DNA of 64,000 nt from Salinicola corii (GTDB lineage Bacteria; Pseudomonadota; Gammaproteobacteria; Pseudomonadales; Halomonadaceae). The notes under the pieces are model-generated. The model had not been told where the DNA came from and searched no databases. It was given only the letters and a program-made list of their open reading frames with translations. The position numbers and the translations under genes are program-made. Below are positions 1-8,138 of the stretch, one piece after another. The stretch covers positions 346,793-410,792 of the forward strand of contig NZ_VTPX01000004.1 of NCBI RefSeq assembly GCF_008298015.1. Reading direction: 5' to 3'. Numbering within the stretch: position 1 is the stretch's first letter; each line of letters starts with the position of its first letter.

Positions 1-1460
1 CACCTTCCAATTTATTGATGATATTTGTGGCAGGGTTGATAGGCACGATTGTCGGGGCGCTTCCAGGCCTCGGCCCTTCAGCCGGTATCGCTCTCATGAT
101 GCCTTTAACGTTCGGAATGGACCCGATTTCTGGTCTTAGTCTGTTGACGGGCGTATATATGGGAACGATGTACGGTGGTCGCCTTACCGCTATTTTGATC
201 AATACCCCAGGAGATGCCCCTGCTATTGTCACCGCACTCGATGGTTATCCCATGATGCGGCAGGGAAAAGGTGGATTGGCGCTAGGTATATCGGCAGTAG
301 CATCATTTATCGGCGGTATGTTCGGTCTTGTCATGCTGATTTTTTTCGCGCCGGTGATCGCGGAGTACGCCATTTATCTGGGGCCCCCCGAATATTTTAT
401 GCTGATGTTGCTTGGCCTAAGCATGATTATCGTGCTGGCTGGGGCGGACCCTCTAAAGGCAACCATTGCGACTCTCTTTGGCGTTTTGCTGAGCACTATC
501 GGTAGCGATTACGTTTCGGGTAATACTCGCTTTGTGATAATGCCAGAACTCATCGAGGGGGTCGATTTTGTTGCGGTAATTATTGGCCTTTTTGGTATCG
601 GTGAAGTTCTTGTCAACATCGAAAAACGTGTTCGACTCGATATGGGAAAGCCTAGGTTTCGTATTAGAGAGTTCATTCCTGGCGGAAAGGATTTGCGTAA
701 GATTTCGATGCCAACGCTGCGTGGATCATTGCTGGGCACGCTGATTGGCGTCCTTCCCGGTGCGGGAGCCACAATCGCTACCTTTGTTTCGTACATTACA
801 GAAAGAAAGCTATCGAAGACACCTGATAGATTTGGCCAAGGCGCGGAGGAGGGGCTGGCGTCTCCGGAAGCAGCCAATAACGCTGCTGTGCCTGGCTCAC
901 TCATTCCACTTCTGACACTAGGAATTCCGGGATCGGGTGGCACCGCTATCATGTTGGGCGCGTTAATCATGTTTGGCCTGAATCCTGGCCCAATGCTGAT
1001 GATACAGTCAGCAGACATCGTTTGGGGTGCTATTGCGGGACTGGTTATAGCAAATTTTTTCTTGCTTGCTTCGAACGTGCTTTTAATCCCATTGTTTGTG
1101 AATGCACTACGTTTAATTCAAAGGCACCTTGGTCCAATAGTGGTGGCTTTTTGCCTGGTGGGTGCTTTTTCTATCAATTACGGCACTTTTAACATATGGG
1201 TTGCTGCAATTTTTGGACTTATCGGTTATTTGATGAAAAAGGCTGATTATCCTGCGGGACCCTTTATTCTGGCACTGGTTCTGACACCGCTAGCTGAAAA
1301 CTATCTCCGCCAGGCAATCATGATCGGTCAGGGGTCTTGGGCAATTTTCTTTTCCAAACCGCTGACAACCTTGTTTACATCATTGGTTATATTGGTTATT
1401 GTAATCGGTCTTTTAAAAAGACCTTTGATGAAGTTGTGGCAGTCGCGCAAGGGGGGGTAG
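1..1460 (+). CDS. TctA-family tripartite tricarboxylate transporter permease, 5'-truncated
   Basis: This is the large membrane subunit of a tripartite tricarboxylate transporter, which imports carboxylates together with a periplasmic binding protein (TctC) and a small membrane subunit (TctB). The frame is already open at base 3 and starts P-S-N-L-L, a motif normally 15-20 residues into TctA, so the true start lies left of the window. Family motifs GALPGLGPSAG, INTPGDAP, GVLPGAGAT and LGIPGSGG are present, with many hydrophobic helices; the stop is TAG at 1458-1460. The gene is visibly AT-richer than everything to its right and uses many A/T-ending codons, which suggests recent acquisition. 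The substrate cannot be read from sequence. Confidence 0.93.
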   Translation, partial: PSNLLMIFVAGLIGTIVGALPGLGPSAGIALMMPLTFGMDPISGLSLLTGVYMGTMYGGRLTAILINTPGDAPAIVTALDGYPMMRQGKGGLALGISAVASFIGGMFGLVMLIFFAPVIAEYAIYLGPPEYFMLMLLGLSMIIVLAGADPLKATIATLFGVLLSTIGSDYVSGNTRFVIMPELIEGVDFVAVIIGLFGIGEVLVNIEKRVRLDMGKPRFRIREFIPGGKDLRKISMPTLRGSLLGTLIGVLPGAGATIATFVSYITERKLSKTPDRFGQGAEEGLASPEAANNAAVPGSLIPLLTLGIPGSGGTAIMLGALIMFGLNPGPMLMIQSADIVWGAIAGLVIANFFLLASNVLLIPLFVNALRLIQRHLGPIVVAFCLVGAFSINYGTFNIWVAAIFGLIGYLMKKADYPAGPFILALVLTPLAENYLRQAIMIGQGSWAIFFSKPLTTLFTSLVILVIVIGLLKRPLMKLWQSRKGG

Positions 1461-1538
1461 CGTCTCGAGCCCTAGGAACCTCTTGCGTCCTGCGCTTGGT
1501 AAGCGTTTTGATTCATCTTTTGTCCAGAGACCGCCGTC

Positions 1539-1568
1539 GGCGCCCGACTGCAATATTCATCGGGCGCC
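1539..1568. terminator. Inverted repeat between convergent genes (possible bidirectional terminator)
   Basis: A perfect 9-bp inverted repeat (GGCGCCCGA at 1539-1547, TCGGGCGCC at 1560-1568) with a 12-base loop lies between the convergent tctA-like gene and the RND pump operon. The position suits a terminator, but no T-run follows on either strand, so the call is weak. Confidence 0.3.
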
Positions 1569-1632
1569 AAGGGTAATAGGCGTCGTTGGGTTGATGTTTT
1601 AACGCTACAAGTTTCTCTCGAAGAGCATTTAC

Positions 1633-4600
1633 TCAGATAGATTTGTGCGTTGACGATGGGGCGGGTGTTTCGCCTTCCATCGTCGAGCCGTGATCCGGGC
1701 TGAGCGGACCGGCCAGCTTGCGCAGCGCCACGTAGAAGACCGGCGTCAGGAACAGGCCGAACAGGGTCACGCCGAGCATCCCGGCGAACACCGCGATCCC
1801 CAGCGCCTGGCGCACCTCGGCCCCGGCGCCGTGTCCCAGCGCCAGCGGTATCACCGCCGCGGTGAAGGTGATCGAGGTCATGATGATCGGACGCAGCCGC
1901 AACCGGCAGGCCTCCAGTGCCGCCTCCACCACGCTGCGACCCTGGAACTCGAGTTCGCGGGCGAATTCGACGATCAGGATGGCGTTCTTGCAGGCCAGCC
2001 CGATCAGCACCACCAGCCCCACCTGGACGAAGACGTTGGTATCGCCGCCGGAGATCTTGACGCCGACCAGCGCCGACAGCAGGCACATCGGCACGATCAG
2101 GATCACCGCCAGCGGCAACGTCCAGCTCTCGTAGAGCGCGGCCAGCACCAGGAACACCAGCAGCACCGCCAGCGGGAACACCACCAGCGCGGCATTGCCC
2201 TGGGTGAACTGCTGATAGCTGAGGTCGGTCCATTCGAAGTCGATGCCATCCGGCAACACCCGCTCGCCGATATCGGACAGAACGCTCATCGCCTGGGGCG
2301 AGGAGAGCACTCGCGGGTCGGCTTCGCCGGCCAGGTCCGCGGCCGGGTAGCCGTTGAAACGCAGCACCGGGTCGGGACCGAAGCTCTGATGGATATCGAT
2401 CATCGAGCCGATCGGCACCATCTCGCCCTGGGCGTTGCGGGTGCGCAGCCGGGCGATATCCTCGACGCTGTCGCGGTACGGGGCGTCGGCCTGGGCGATG
2501 ACCTGCCAGGTGCGGCCGAAGGTGTTGAAATCGTTGACGTAGGTAGAGCCCAGATAGGTCTGCAGGGTATCGAACAGGTCGCTCACCGCGACGCCCTGGG
2601 TCTTGGCCTTGAGTCGGTCCACCTCGGCGTCGAGCTGGGGCACGTTGGCTTGATAGCTGGTGATCGGGTAGCTCATCCCCGGCGTCTGCACCACCGCGCC
2701 CTGGAATGCGGTCACCGCCTCCTGCAGCGGGCCGTAGCCGAGGCCGCCGCGATCCTCGATGAACAGCTGATAGCCCGAACCGTTGCCGAGACCCAGAATC
2801 GGTGGCGGCATGAACGAGAACGCGATGCCATCCTTGAGACCACTGATCTTGCCGGCGATCTCGGCGTTGATCTCCGCCGCGGTGCGGGTGCGCTGATCGA
2901 AGGGCTTCAGGGTCAAAAACGCTAACCCGGTGTTGGCGGTGTTGGTGAACTGCAGCGCGTTGAGGCCGGGGAACGAGATGGCGTGTTCGACGCCGTCGGT
3001 CTCCATGGCGATATCCACCACCTGGCGCAGCAGGTCATCGGTACGATCCAGCGAGGCGCCCTCCGGCAGCTTCACGCCGGCGATCAGGTACATCTTGTCC
3101 TGGACCGGGATGAACCCCGGCGGCACCAGCTTGAACAGATAGCCGGTAGTGCCGAGCAGGATCAGGTAGACCACGAATACCGCGCCACGTCGGCGCAGGC
3201 TGCCCGAGACCACGCCCTGGTAGCGATTGGAGCCGGCGTTGAAGAAGCGGTTGAACGGCCGGAACAGCCAGCCGAACAGGAAGTCGATCACCCGGGTCAG
3301 ACGGTCCCTGGGCGCGTCGTGGGACTTGAGCAGCATCGCCGCCAGGGCCGGTGACAGGGTCAGCGAGTTGATCGTCGAGATCACCGTGGAGATGGCGATG
3401 GTGACCGCGAACTGGCGGTAGAACTGGCCGGTCACGCCGGAGAGGAACGCCATCGGCACGAACACCGCGCACAGCACCAGGCCGATGGCGACGATCGGCC
3501 CGGACACCTCGCGCATCGCCTGGTGCGCGGCGGCGCGTGGCGCCAGCCCCTGGCCGATGTTGCGCTCCACGTTCTCCACCACCACGATGGCGTCGTCGAC
3601 GACGATGCCGATTGCCAGCACCAGCCCGAACAGCGTCAGGGTATTGATCGAATACCCCAGCAGCAACAGCACCGCGAAGGTACCCACCACCGAGACCGGC
3701 ACCGCCAGCAGCGGAATCAGCGACGCGCGCCAGGTCTGCAGGAACAGCGTCACGACCAGCACGACCAGCAGTATCGCCTCCAGCAGCGTCTGAATCACCG
3801 AGCGGATCGAGTCGCTGACGAACAGCGTGGTGTCGTAGACGGTGCGATACTCGACCCCCGGCGGGAACTGGGTGGCCAGCTCGTCCATGGTCCGGATCAC
3901 CTGGTCGCGGATCTGCAGGGCGTTGGCACCGGGCGATTGGAAGATGCCGATCGCCACCGCGTCCTTGCCATCCAGCCGGGAGCGCAGGGTGTAGTCGCCC
4001 GCGCCCATCTCGAGACGAGCGACGTCCCGCAGCCTCAGAACCTCGCCGTCTGCGCCGACTTTGAGCACGATATTGCCGAACTCCTGCTCGGTGGACAGGC
4101 GACCCTTGGCGTTGATCAGGGTGAGGAAGTCGCTGTGGGGCATCGGCTCGGCGCCGATCTGTCCGGCGGAGACCTGGACGTTCTGTTCGCGCATGGCGTC
4201 GACCACGTCGCCGGCGGTGAGACCGTGGGACGCGATGCGATCGGGATCCAGCCAGGCGCGCATGGCGTAATCGCCGCCGCCGAACATCTGCGCCTCGCCG
4301 ACGCCGGAAATCCTCGCCAGCTGATCGCGCACGTGCAGGCGCGCGTAGTTGCGCAGGTAGAGGGTATCGTAGCTGTCGTCCGGCGAGACCAGGTGCACCA
4401 CCATCAGGAAGGTGGGGGACTGCTTCTGGGTGGTCACGCCCTGTCGCCTCACCGCTTCTGGCAACCGCGCTAGCGCTTGGCTGACCCGGTTCTGGACGCG
4501 CACGGTGGCCTGTTCGGGGTCGGTCCCGGGCTGGAAGGTGATGGTCATCTGCAAGACGCCATCGGAACCGGCCACGGACTTGTAGTACATCATGTCCTCG

Positions 4601-4821
4601 ACGCCGGTGATCGCTTCCTCCAGCGGTGTCGCCACGGTCTCCGCGATCTCCTTGGGGTTGGCACCCGGGTAGGTGGTGCGGACCAGCACCGAGGGTGGCA
4701 CCACCTCCGGATATTCGCTGATCGGCAGATTGGGGATGGAGATCACTCCCACCGCGAAGATGACGATGGAGAGCACCGCCGCGAAGATCGGCCGGTCGAC
4801 GAAAAAGCGGGAAAAATTCAT
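1633..4821 (-). CDS. RND efflux transporter permease, HAE1 family (AcrB/MexF-like)
   Basis: This is the inner-membrane proton/drug antiporter of a tripartite efflux pump. At 1062 residues it has the usual HAE1 length. The N-terminus MNFSRFFVDRPIFA is typical, and the proton-relay aspartates are D409 and D410 in GIVVDDAIVVVENVER, matching D407/D408 of AcrB. A relay lysine lies in GLACKNAILIVEF in the C-terminal half. Two large periplasmic loops separate two groups of six membrane helices. It is preceded, 104 bp away on the same strand, by the membrane-fusion gene, so the two form an operon. The sequence looks closest to MexF, but the substrates are not readable. No outer-membrane channel gene follows. 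Confidence 0.96.
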   Translation of the reverse strand: MNFSRFFVDRPIFAAVLSIVIFAVGVISIPNLPISEYPEVVPPSVLVRTTYPGANPKEIAETVATPLEEAITGVEDMMYYKSVAGSDGVLQMTITFQPGTDPEQATVRVQNRVSQALARLPEAVRRQGVTTQKQSPTFLMVVHLVSPDDSYDTLYLRNYARLHVRDQLARISGVGEAQMFGGGDYAMRAWLDPDRIASHGLTAGDVVDAMREQNVQVSAGQIGAEPMPHSDFLTLINAKGRLSTEQEFGNIVLKVGADGEVLRLRDVARLEMGAGDYTLRSRLDGKDAVAIGIFQSPGANALQIRDQVIRTMDELATQFPPGVEYRTVYDTTLFVSDSIRSVIQTLLEAILLVVLVVTLFLQTWRASLIPLLAVPVSVVGTFAVLLLLGYSINTLTLFGLVLAIGIVVDDAIVVVENVERNIGQGLAPRAAAHQAMREVSGPIVAIGLVLCAVFVPMAFLSGVTGQFYRQFAVTIAISTVISTINSLTLSPALAAMLLKSHDAPRDRLTRVIDFLFGWLFRPFNRFFNAGSNRYQGVVSGSLRRRGAVFVVYLILLGTTGYLFKLVPPGFIPVQDKMYLIAGVKLPEGASLDRTDDLLRQVVDIAMETDGVEHAISFPGLNALQFTNTANTGLAFLTLKPFDQRTRTAAEINAEIAGKISGLKDGIAFSFMPPPILGLGNGSGYQLFIEDRGGLGYGPLQEAVTAFQGAVVQTPGMSYPITSYQANVPQLDAEVDRLKAKTQGVAVSDLFDTLQTYLGSTYVNDFNTFGRTWQVIAQADAPYRDSVEDIARLRTRNAQGEMVPIGSMIDIHQSFGPDPVLRFNGYPAADLAGEADPRVLSSPQAMSVLSDIGERVLPDGIDFEWTDLSYQQFTQGNAALVVFPLAVLLVFLVLAALYESWTLPLAVILIVPMCLLSALVGVKISGGDTNVFVQVGLVVLIGLACKNAILIVEFARELEFQGRSVVEAALEACRLRLRPIIMTSITFTAAVIPLALGHGAGAEVRQALGIAVFAGMLGVTLFGLFLTPVFYVALRKLAGPLSPDHGSTMEGETPAPSSTHKSI

Positions 4822-4925
4822 GACAGCAGGCTCCTGGGCGGCGGGGACGATGCCCGCCGCGTCTTGTCATTCAGAGGAGAGAAGGGCTTCAGGATGCGTT
4901 GGGTGGATCGCCGTGCGGTGCTTCC

Positions 4926-6107
4926 TCAGGATCGGGTGGCAACAGCGTTGCCCACGCCCGCCTCGCGCATGGCGATCGGGTTGGGTGTGACCGGCATGCC
5001 AGGCGCAAACACCTTCTGAGTACCGTTGACGATCACCCGCTCACCGGCCTTCAGTCCGTCGCGGATCACCACCAGCTCTCCCACCTCGCGGCCGAGCTCC
5101 ACCTGACGGGGCGTCACCGTATTGTCGTCGCCGACCACGTAGACGAAGCGGCGGTCCTGATTGGCGAGCACCGCCTTGCGGTTGATCAGCATCGCCTCGC
5201 TGAGGTTGGCGACGGGCATCTCCACCCGCGCGAACTGGCCGGGCCTGAAGGCGCCATCCGGGTTGGGCAGGACGGCGCGATAGCGCAGCGTACCGGTGTC
5301 GGCGTTGATCTGGTTGTCGACGAAATCCAGCTGCCCCTGATGGGGGAACCCCGTCTCGCCTGTCAGGCCGATATGTAGCGTCATGGTCTCGCCCCGGGCC
5401 AGCAGCGTCTGCGCTCCCAGTGCTTCGGCTTCGTTGCTGTCGAAGTAGACGTACAAGGGATCCACCGACACCAGCGTGGTCAGCACCGACTGGTCGGCGC
5501 TGGCGAGATTGCCCTTGGTGACCATGGCTCGCCCGGTGCGGCCCGTCACCGGTGCGGTGACTCGGGTGTACTGCAGTTCCAGTTCGGCACTGGTCAGCGC
5601 GGCTTCGGCCTCGGCTTCCTGCGCCCGGGCATTGAGCGCCGCCGCCTTGCGTTGGTCGTACTGTTCCCGGGAGATGGCCTGTCGGCCGATCAGGGTGTTG
5701 GCCCGGCCGGCTTCCACCTCGGCGAGTTGACGCTGGCTGCGTGCCTGCGCCAATGATGCCCTGGCGGCCTGGACACGAGCCTCGTAGGGGCGGGGGTCGA
5801 TACGGAACAGCAGGTCGCCCGCCTCGACCAGTTCTCCTTCCTCGAAGGCCACCTCGTCGATATAGCCGCTCACCCGTGGCCTAACCTGCACGGTCTGCGG
5901 CGAGGCCACGCGGCCGGTAAAGGTCTCCCGCAGGGTGACCGGTTCCACCAGCACCGTTGCCACGTCGACTTCCGGAGGCGGCGGCGCACTGGCGGAGTCC
6001 GCTTCACCATGGGCATCGCAGCCGGCGAGCAGCGCGATGACGAGCAGTATCCCCAGGCCGCGAGTCAGACCCGTTTTCGACAGACGCTTCTGGTCGGACT
6101 TGTTCAT
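4926..6107 (-). CDS. RND efflux periplasmic adaptor (membrane fusion protein, MexE/AcrA-like)
   Basis: The adaptor links the RND permease to an outer-membrane channel. The 393-residue protein starts with a charged segment and a hydrophobic stretch ending in the lipobox LLAGC, with the acylated cysteine at position 30, so it is probably a lipoprotein. A biotinyl-lipoyl-like half-motif (RPRVSGYIDEVAFEEG), an alpha-helical hairpin rich in Ala, Gln and Arg, the second lipoyl half (APVTGRTGRAMVTKGN) and beta-barrel segments follow in the usual order. The start at 6107 is supported by GGGAAG about 8 bases upstream. It is the first gene of the pump operon and is divergent from an AraC regulator. Confidence 0.95.
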   Translation of the reverse strand: MNKSDQKRLSKTGLTRGLGILLVIALLAGCDAHGEADSASAPPPPEVDVATVLVEPVTLRETFTGRVASPQTVQVRPRVSGYIDEVAFEEGELVEAGDLLFRIDPRPYEARVQAARASLAQARSQRQLAEVEAGRANTLIGRQAISREQYDQRKAAALNARAQEAEAEAALTSAELELQYTRVTAPVTGRTGRAMVTKGNLASADQSVLTTLVSVDPLYVYFDSNEAEALGAQTLLARGETMTLHIGLTGETGFPHQGQLDFVDNQINADTGTLRYRAVLPNPDGAFRPGQFARVEMPVANLSEAMLINRKAVLANQDRRFVYVVGDDNTVTPRQVELGREVGELVVIRDGLKAGERVIVNGTQKVFAPGMPVTPNPIAMREAGVGNAVATRS

Positions 6108-6512
6108 TGTTGGGCTTCCCTTTTTCGTTCCCGGTCATCGATCCCTTGCCCCATCGTCCGCAGCGGATCGCCCTGGCGAGCGCTTCGAGCCGGCGTCGAG
6201 GTTTGGCGACCGACGGAGTCGATAGGAAGGCCGTCGATCAACCGATGAAAACGAGGCGCGCGCGGCGCCGATCAAAACGCGTCGCCGCCCTTCGCAAGAC
6301 GGCGAGTGCCGACATGGGATCATGGATTACCAATCTACGGTCTCGCCGCCAGCGGGCGTTATCGATTTACTCCGCGTTGATTGCCTGATCCTGTCGATAT
6401 CGTCGATCCAGGAAGAAAGACATTCATTGGCTTCTGAGGACTATCGAGGATTGTTTGGCTAACTTGCCTGTTCCTTCAAAGGTCTTGCCCAATTCTGCAT
6501 AAGTCGCTAATT

Positions 6513-6536
6513 CGTCATAAAAGCGCCGTTATGACG
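6513..6536. promoter_or_regulatory. Perfect 8-8-8 inverted repeat, candidate operator
   Basis: CGTCATAA (6513-6520) and TTATGACG (6529-6536) form a perfect inverted repeat with an 8-base spacer. It is centred about 68 bp upstream of the AraC-type gene in the 485-bp gap 6108-6592 between the divergent pump operon and regulator. The right half of that gap (about 6400-6560) is AT-rich and promoter-like; I see no gene elsewhere in it. It could bind the adjacent regulator or another dimeric repressor. Confidence 0.45.
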
Positions 6537-6592
6537 GAATATAATTACGATTCATCAAGATCGGGAATTTGCGATCCATGAGGGGTGGAAAC

Positions 6593-7561
6593 GTGAGTGT
6601 CGTGCAGCCTGTTTTCAAAACGCTAGATGACGAACTCGCCCAATTGGCGAAAACTCTAGCCCGTCAGATTCAGAGGTGGGCGCCGGAAGAGGGTCTGACG
6701 CCGACGTCGGTGCCAGGGCTGGAACTGGTGCGCGCCAACTCCTCGCTCACCACCTGTATCGGCTCGACGGTCTATGACCCTTCGCTCTGCCTGATCGCGC
6801 AGGGAAGTAAGAGAGTGTGGCTGGGGGATCGGGAAATCGATTATGGACCGCTGAGCTGTATGGTGTCGGCGGTGCATCTGCCGGTCCTGGGTAAGGTAAC
6901 TGAAGCCTCGGCGGAAAGGCCCTACCTGGGGCTGAAGCTTGCCGTCGACGCCCAGGAAATCACCGATCTGGTGCTGGAGCTGGGTGAGGGGCTGAACGAG
7001 GTGGAGGCGCGGGAGTGCGCCGAGAGCGCTTGCGGCCTCGGGCGGGTACAGGCCGAGAAGGGCCTGGTGGAGGCCATGCTGCGGCTGGTGAGCCTGCTCG
7101 ATTCACCCCAGGACATTCGCATTCTCGCACCGCTGGTGCGGCGCGAGATCTTCTATCGTGCATTGATCGGCGAGATCGGCCTGCACATGCGCAAGTTCGC
7201 GGTAGCCGATACCCAGACCCATCGCATCTCGAAGGTGATCGCTGCACTCAAGGATCGCTTCACCGAGCCGCTGCGCGTTCGCGAACTGGCGGAGATGGTG
7301 AACATGAGCGAGTCGTCGCTGTTCCACAGCTTCAAGCAGGTCACGCGGATGTCGCCGGTGCAGTTTCAGAAAAAGCTGCGACTCCACGAAGCGCGCAGGC
7401 TGATGCTGGCCGAGGGGATGGAGGCGGCCACCGCCAGTTTCCGCGTGGGGTATGGCAGTCCATCCCATTTCAGCCGCGAATACAGCCGCCTTTTCGGCGT
7501 GCCGCCCCGCACGGACGTGAGCAAACTGCGCGGCGAGCTGCCGCAGACCGCTCGCGCCTGA
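6593..7561 (+). CDS. AraC-family transcriptional regulator (AraC_N plus HTH)
   Basis: This regulator has an N-terminal AraC_N-type cupin domain (residues about 20-180, containing YDPSLCLIAQGSKRVWLG) and a C-terminal double helix-turn-helix of about 100 residues, including VGYGSPSHFSREYSRLFGVPP. I chose GTG 6593 because AGGGGTGG lies 5-7 bases upstream. An ATG at 6578 and a TTG at 6569 are in-frame alternatives adding 5 and 8 residues. It lies divergent from an RND efflux operon, and regulators of this subfamily often respond to small organic or electrophilic compounds. Control of the pump is inferred from position only. The stop is 35 bp from the convergent ridA-like gene. Confidence 0.88.
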   Translation: MSVVQPVFKTLDDELAQLAKTLARQIQRWAPEEGLTPTSVPGLELVRANSSLTTCIGSTVYDPSLCLIAQGSKRVWLGDREIDYGPLSCMVSAVHLPVLGKVTEASAERPYLGLKLAVDAQEITDLVLELGEGLNEVEARECAESACGLGRVQAEKGLVEAMLRLVSLLDSPQDIRILAPLVRREIFYRALIGEIGLHMRKFAVADTQTHRISKVIAALKDRFTEPLRVRELAEMVNMSESSLFHSFKQVTRMSPVQFQKKLRLHEARRLMLAEGMEAATASFRVGYGSPSHFSREYSRLFGVPPRTDVSKLRGELPQTARA

Positions 7562-7596
7562 CCGTTCGCCCAGGTCGTCGGTGTCGAGTACCGAAC

Positions 7597-7986
7597 TCAG
7601 TCGCCGATGACCATGACCGCTTCCGCTTCCACCTGACTGCCCTTGGGAAGCTGCTTGACGCCAACCGCGGCGCGAGCCGGGAACGGCGACTGGAAGAACT
7701 CCTCCATCACCTTGTTGACCACGGCGAAGTTGTCGAGGTCGGTCAGGTAGAGATTGAGCTTGACGATGTCCTGCAGCGAGCCGGCGGCTTCCTGGCACAC
7801 GGCGGTCAGGTTGGTGAAGACTTGGCGGGCCTGCGCCTCGAACTCCTGGGAGACCAGTTCCATGGTCTTCGGATCGAGCGGGATCTGACCCGAGAGATAG
7901 ACGGTATTGCCCGACTTGATCGCCTGGGAATAGGGGCCGATGGCGGCCGGGGCGTTGTCGGTGTTGATGACGGCTTTGTTGCTCAT
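7597..7986 (-). CDS. ridA: RidA family 2-iminobutanoate/2-iminopropanoate deaminase
   Basis: RidA hydrolyses reactive enamine/imine intermediates released by PLP enzymes to 2-oxo acids and ammonia. The 129-residue length is normal. The substrate-binding Arg105 ([10 protein letters not shown]) and Glu120 ([11 protein letters not shown]) are conserved, as are IGPYSQAIK and LSGQIPLDP near the N-terminus. It lies downstream of spoT on the same strand, but a strong terminator separates them, so it probably has its own promoter in 8020-8090. The start ATG is preceded by GGAGGG. Placement after gmk-rpoZ-spoT is common in gammaproteobacteria. Confidence 0.95.
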   Translation of the reverse strand: MSNKAVINTDNAPAAIGPYSQAIKSGNTVYLSGQIPLDPKTMELVSQEFEAQARQVFTNLTAVCQEAAGSLQDIVKLNLYLTDLDNFAVVNKVMEEFFQSPFPARAAVGVKQLPKGSQVEAEAVMVIGD

Positions 7987-8087
7987 GGCATACCCTCCAG
8001 CACTGCATGAATGTCTGCGCAGACTCGGTGTGGCCTTGAATGAACGGCCTTTTTAAATGCGTTTTTCGTCATGTAATCGTAACGACG

Positions 8088-8125
8088 AAAAAACGACGCC
8101 CCGCCGTGATTGGCCACGGCGGGGC
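8088..8125 (-). terminator. Intrinsic terminator of the gmk-rpoZ-spoT operon
   Basis: A perfect 11-bp stem (GCCCCGCCGTG at 8098-8108 with CACGGCGGGGC at 8115-8125) has a 6-base loop. Read on the minus strand it is followed after four bases by a run of six T (8093-8088). It begins 14 bp after the spoT stop. Confidence 0.85.
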
Positions 8126-8138
8126 AACGATCCTGTGG

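Noticed and set aside
1690..2925. Long open frame on the plus strand opposite the RND permease (about 410 codons)
   Set aside because: It is antisense to a fully recognisable RndB-type gene, is rich in His, Gln, Arg and Asp, and shows no domain; high-GC genes commonly create such frames.
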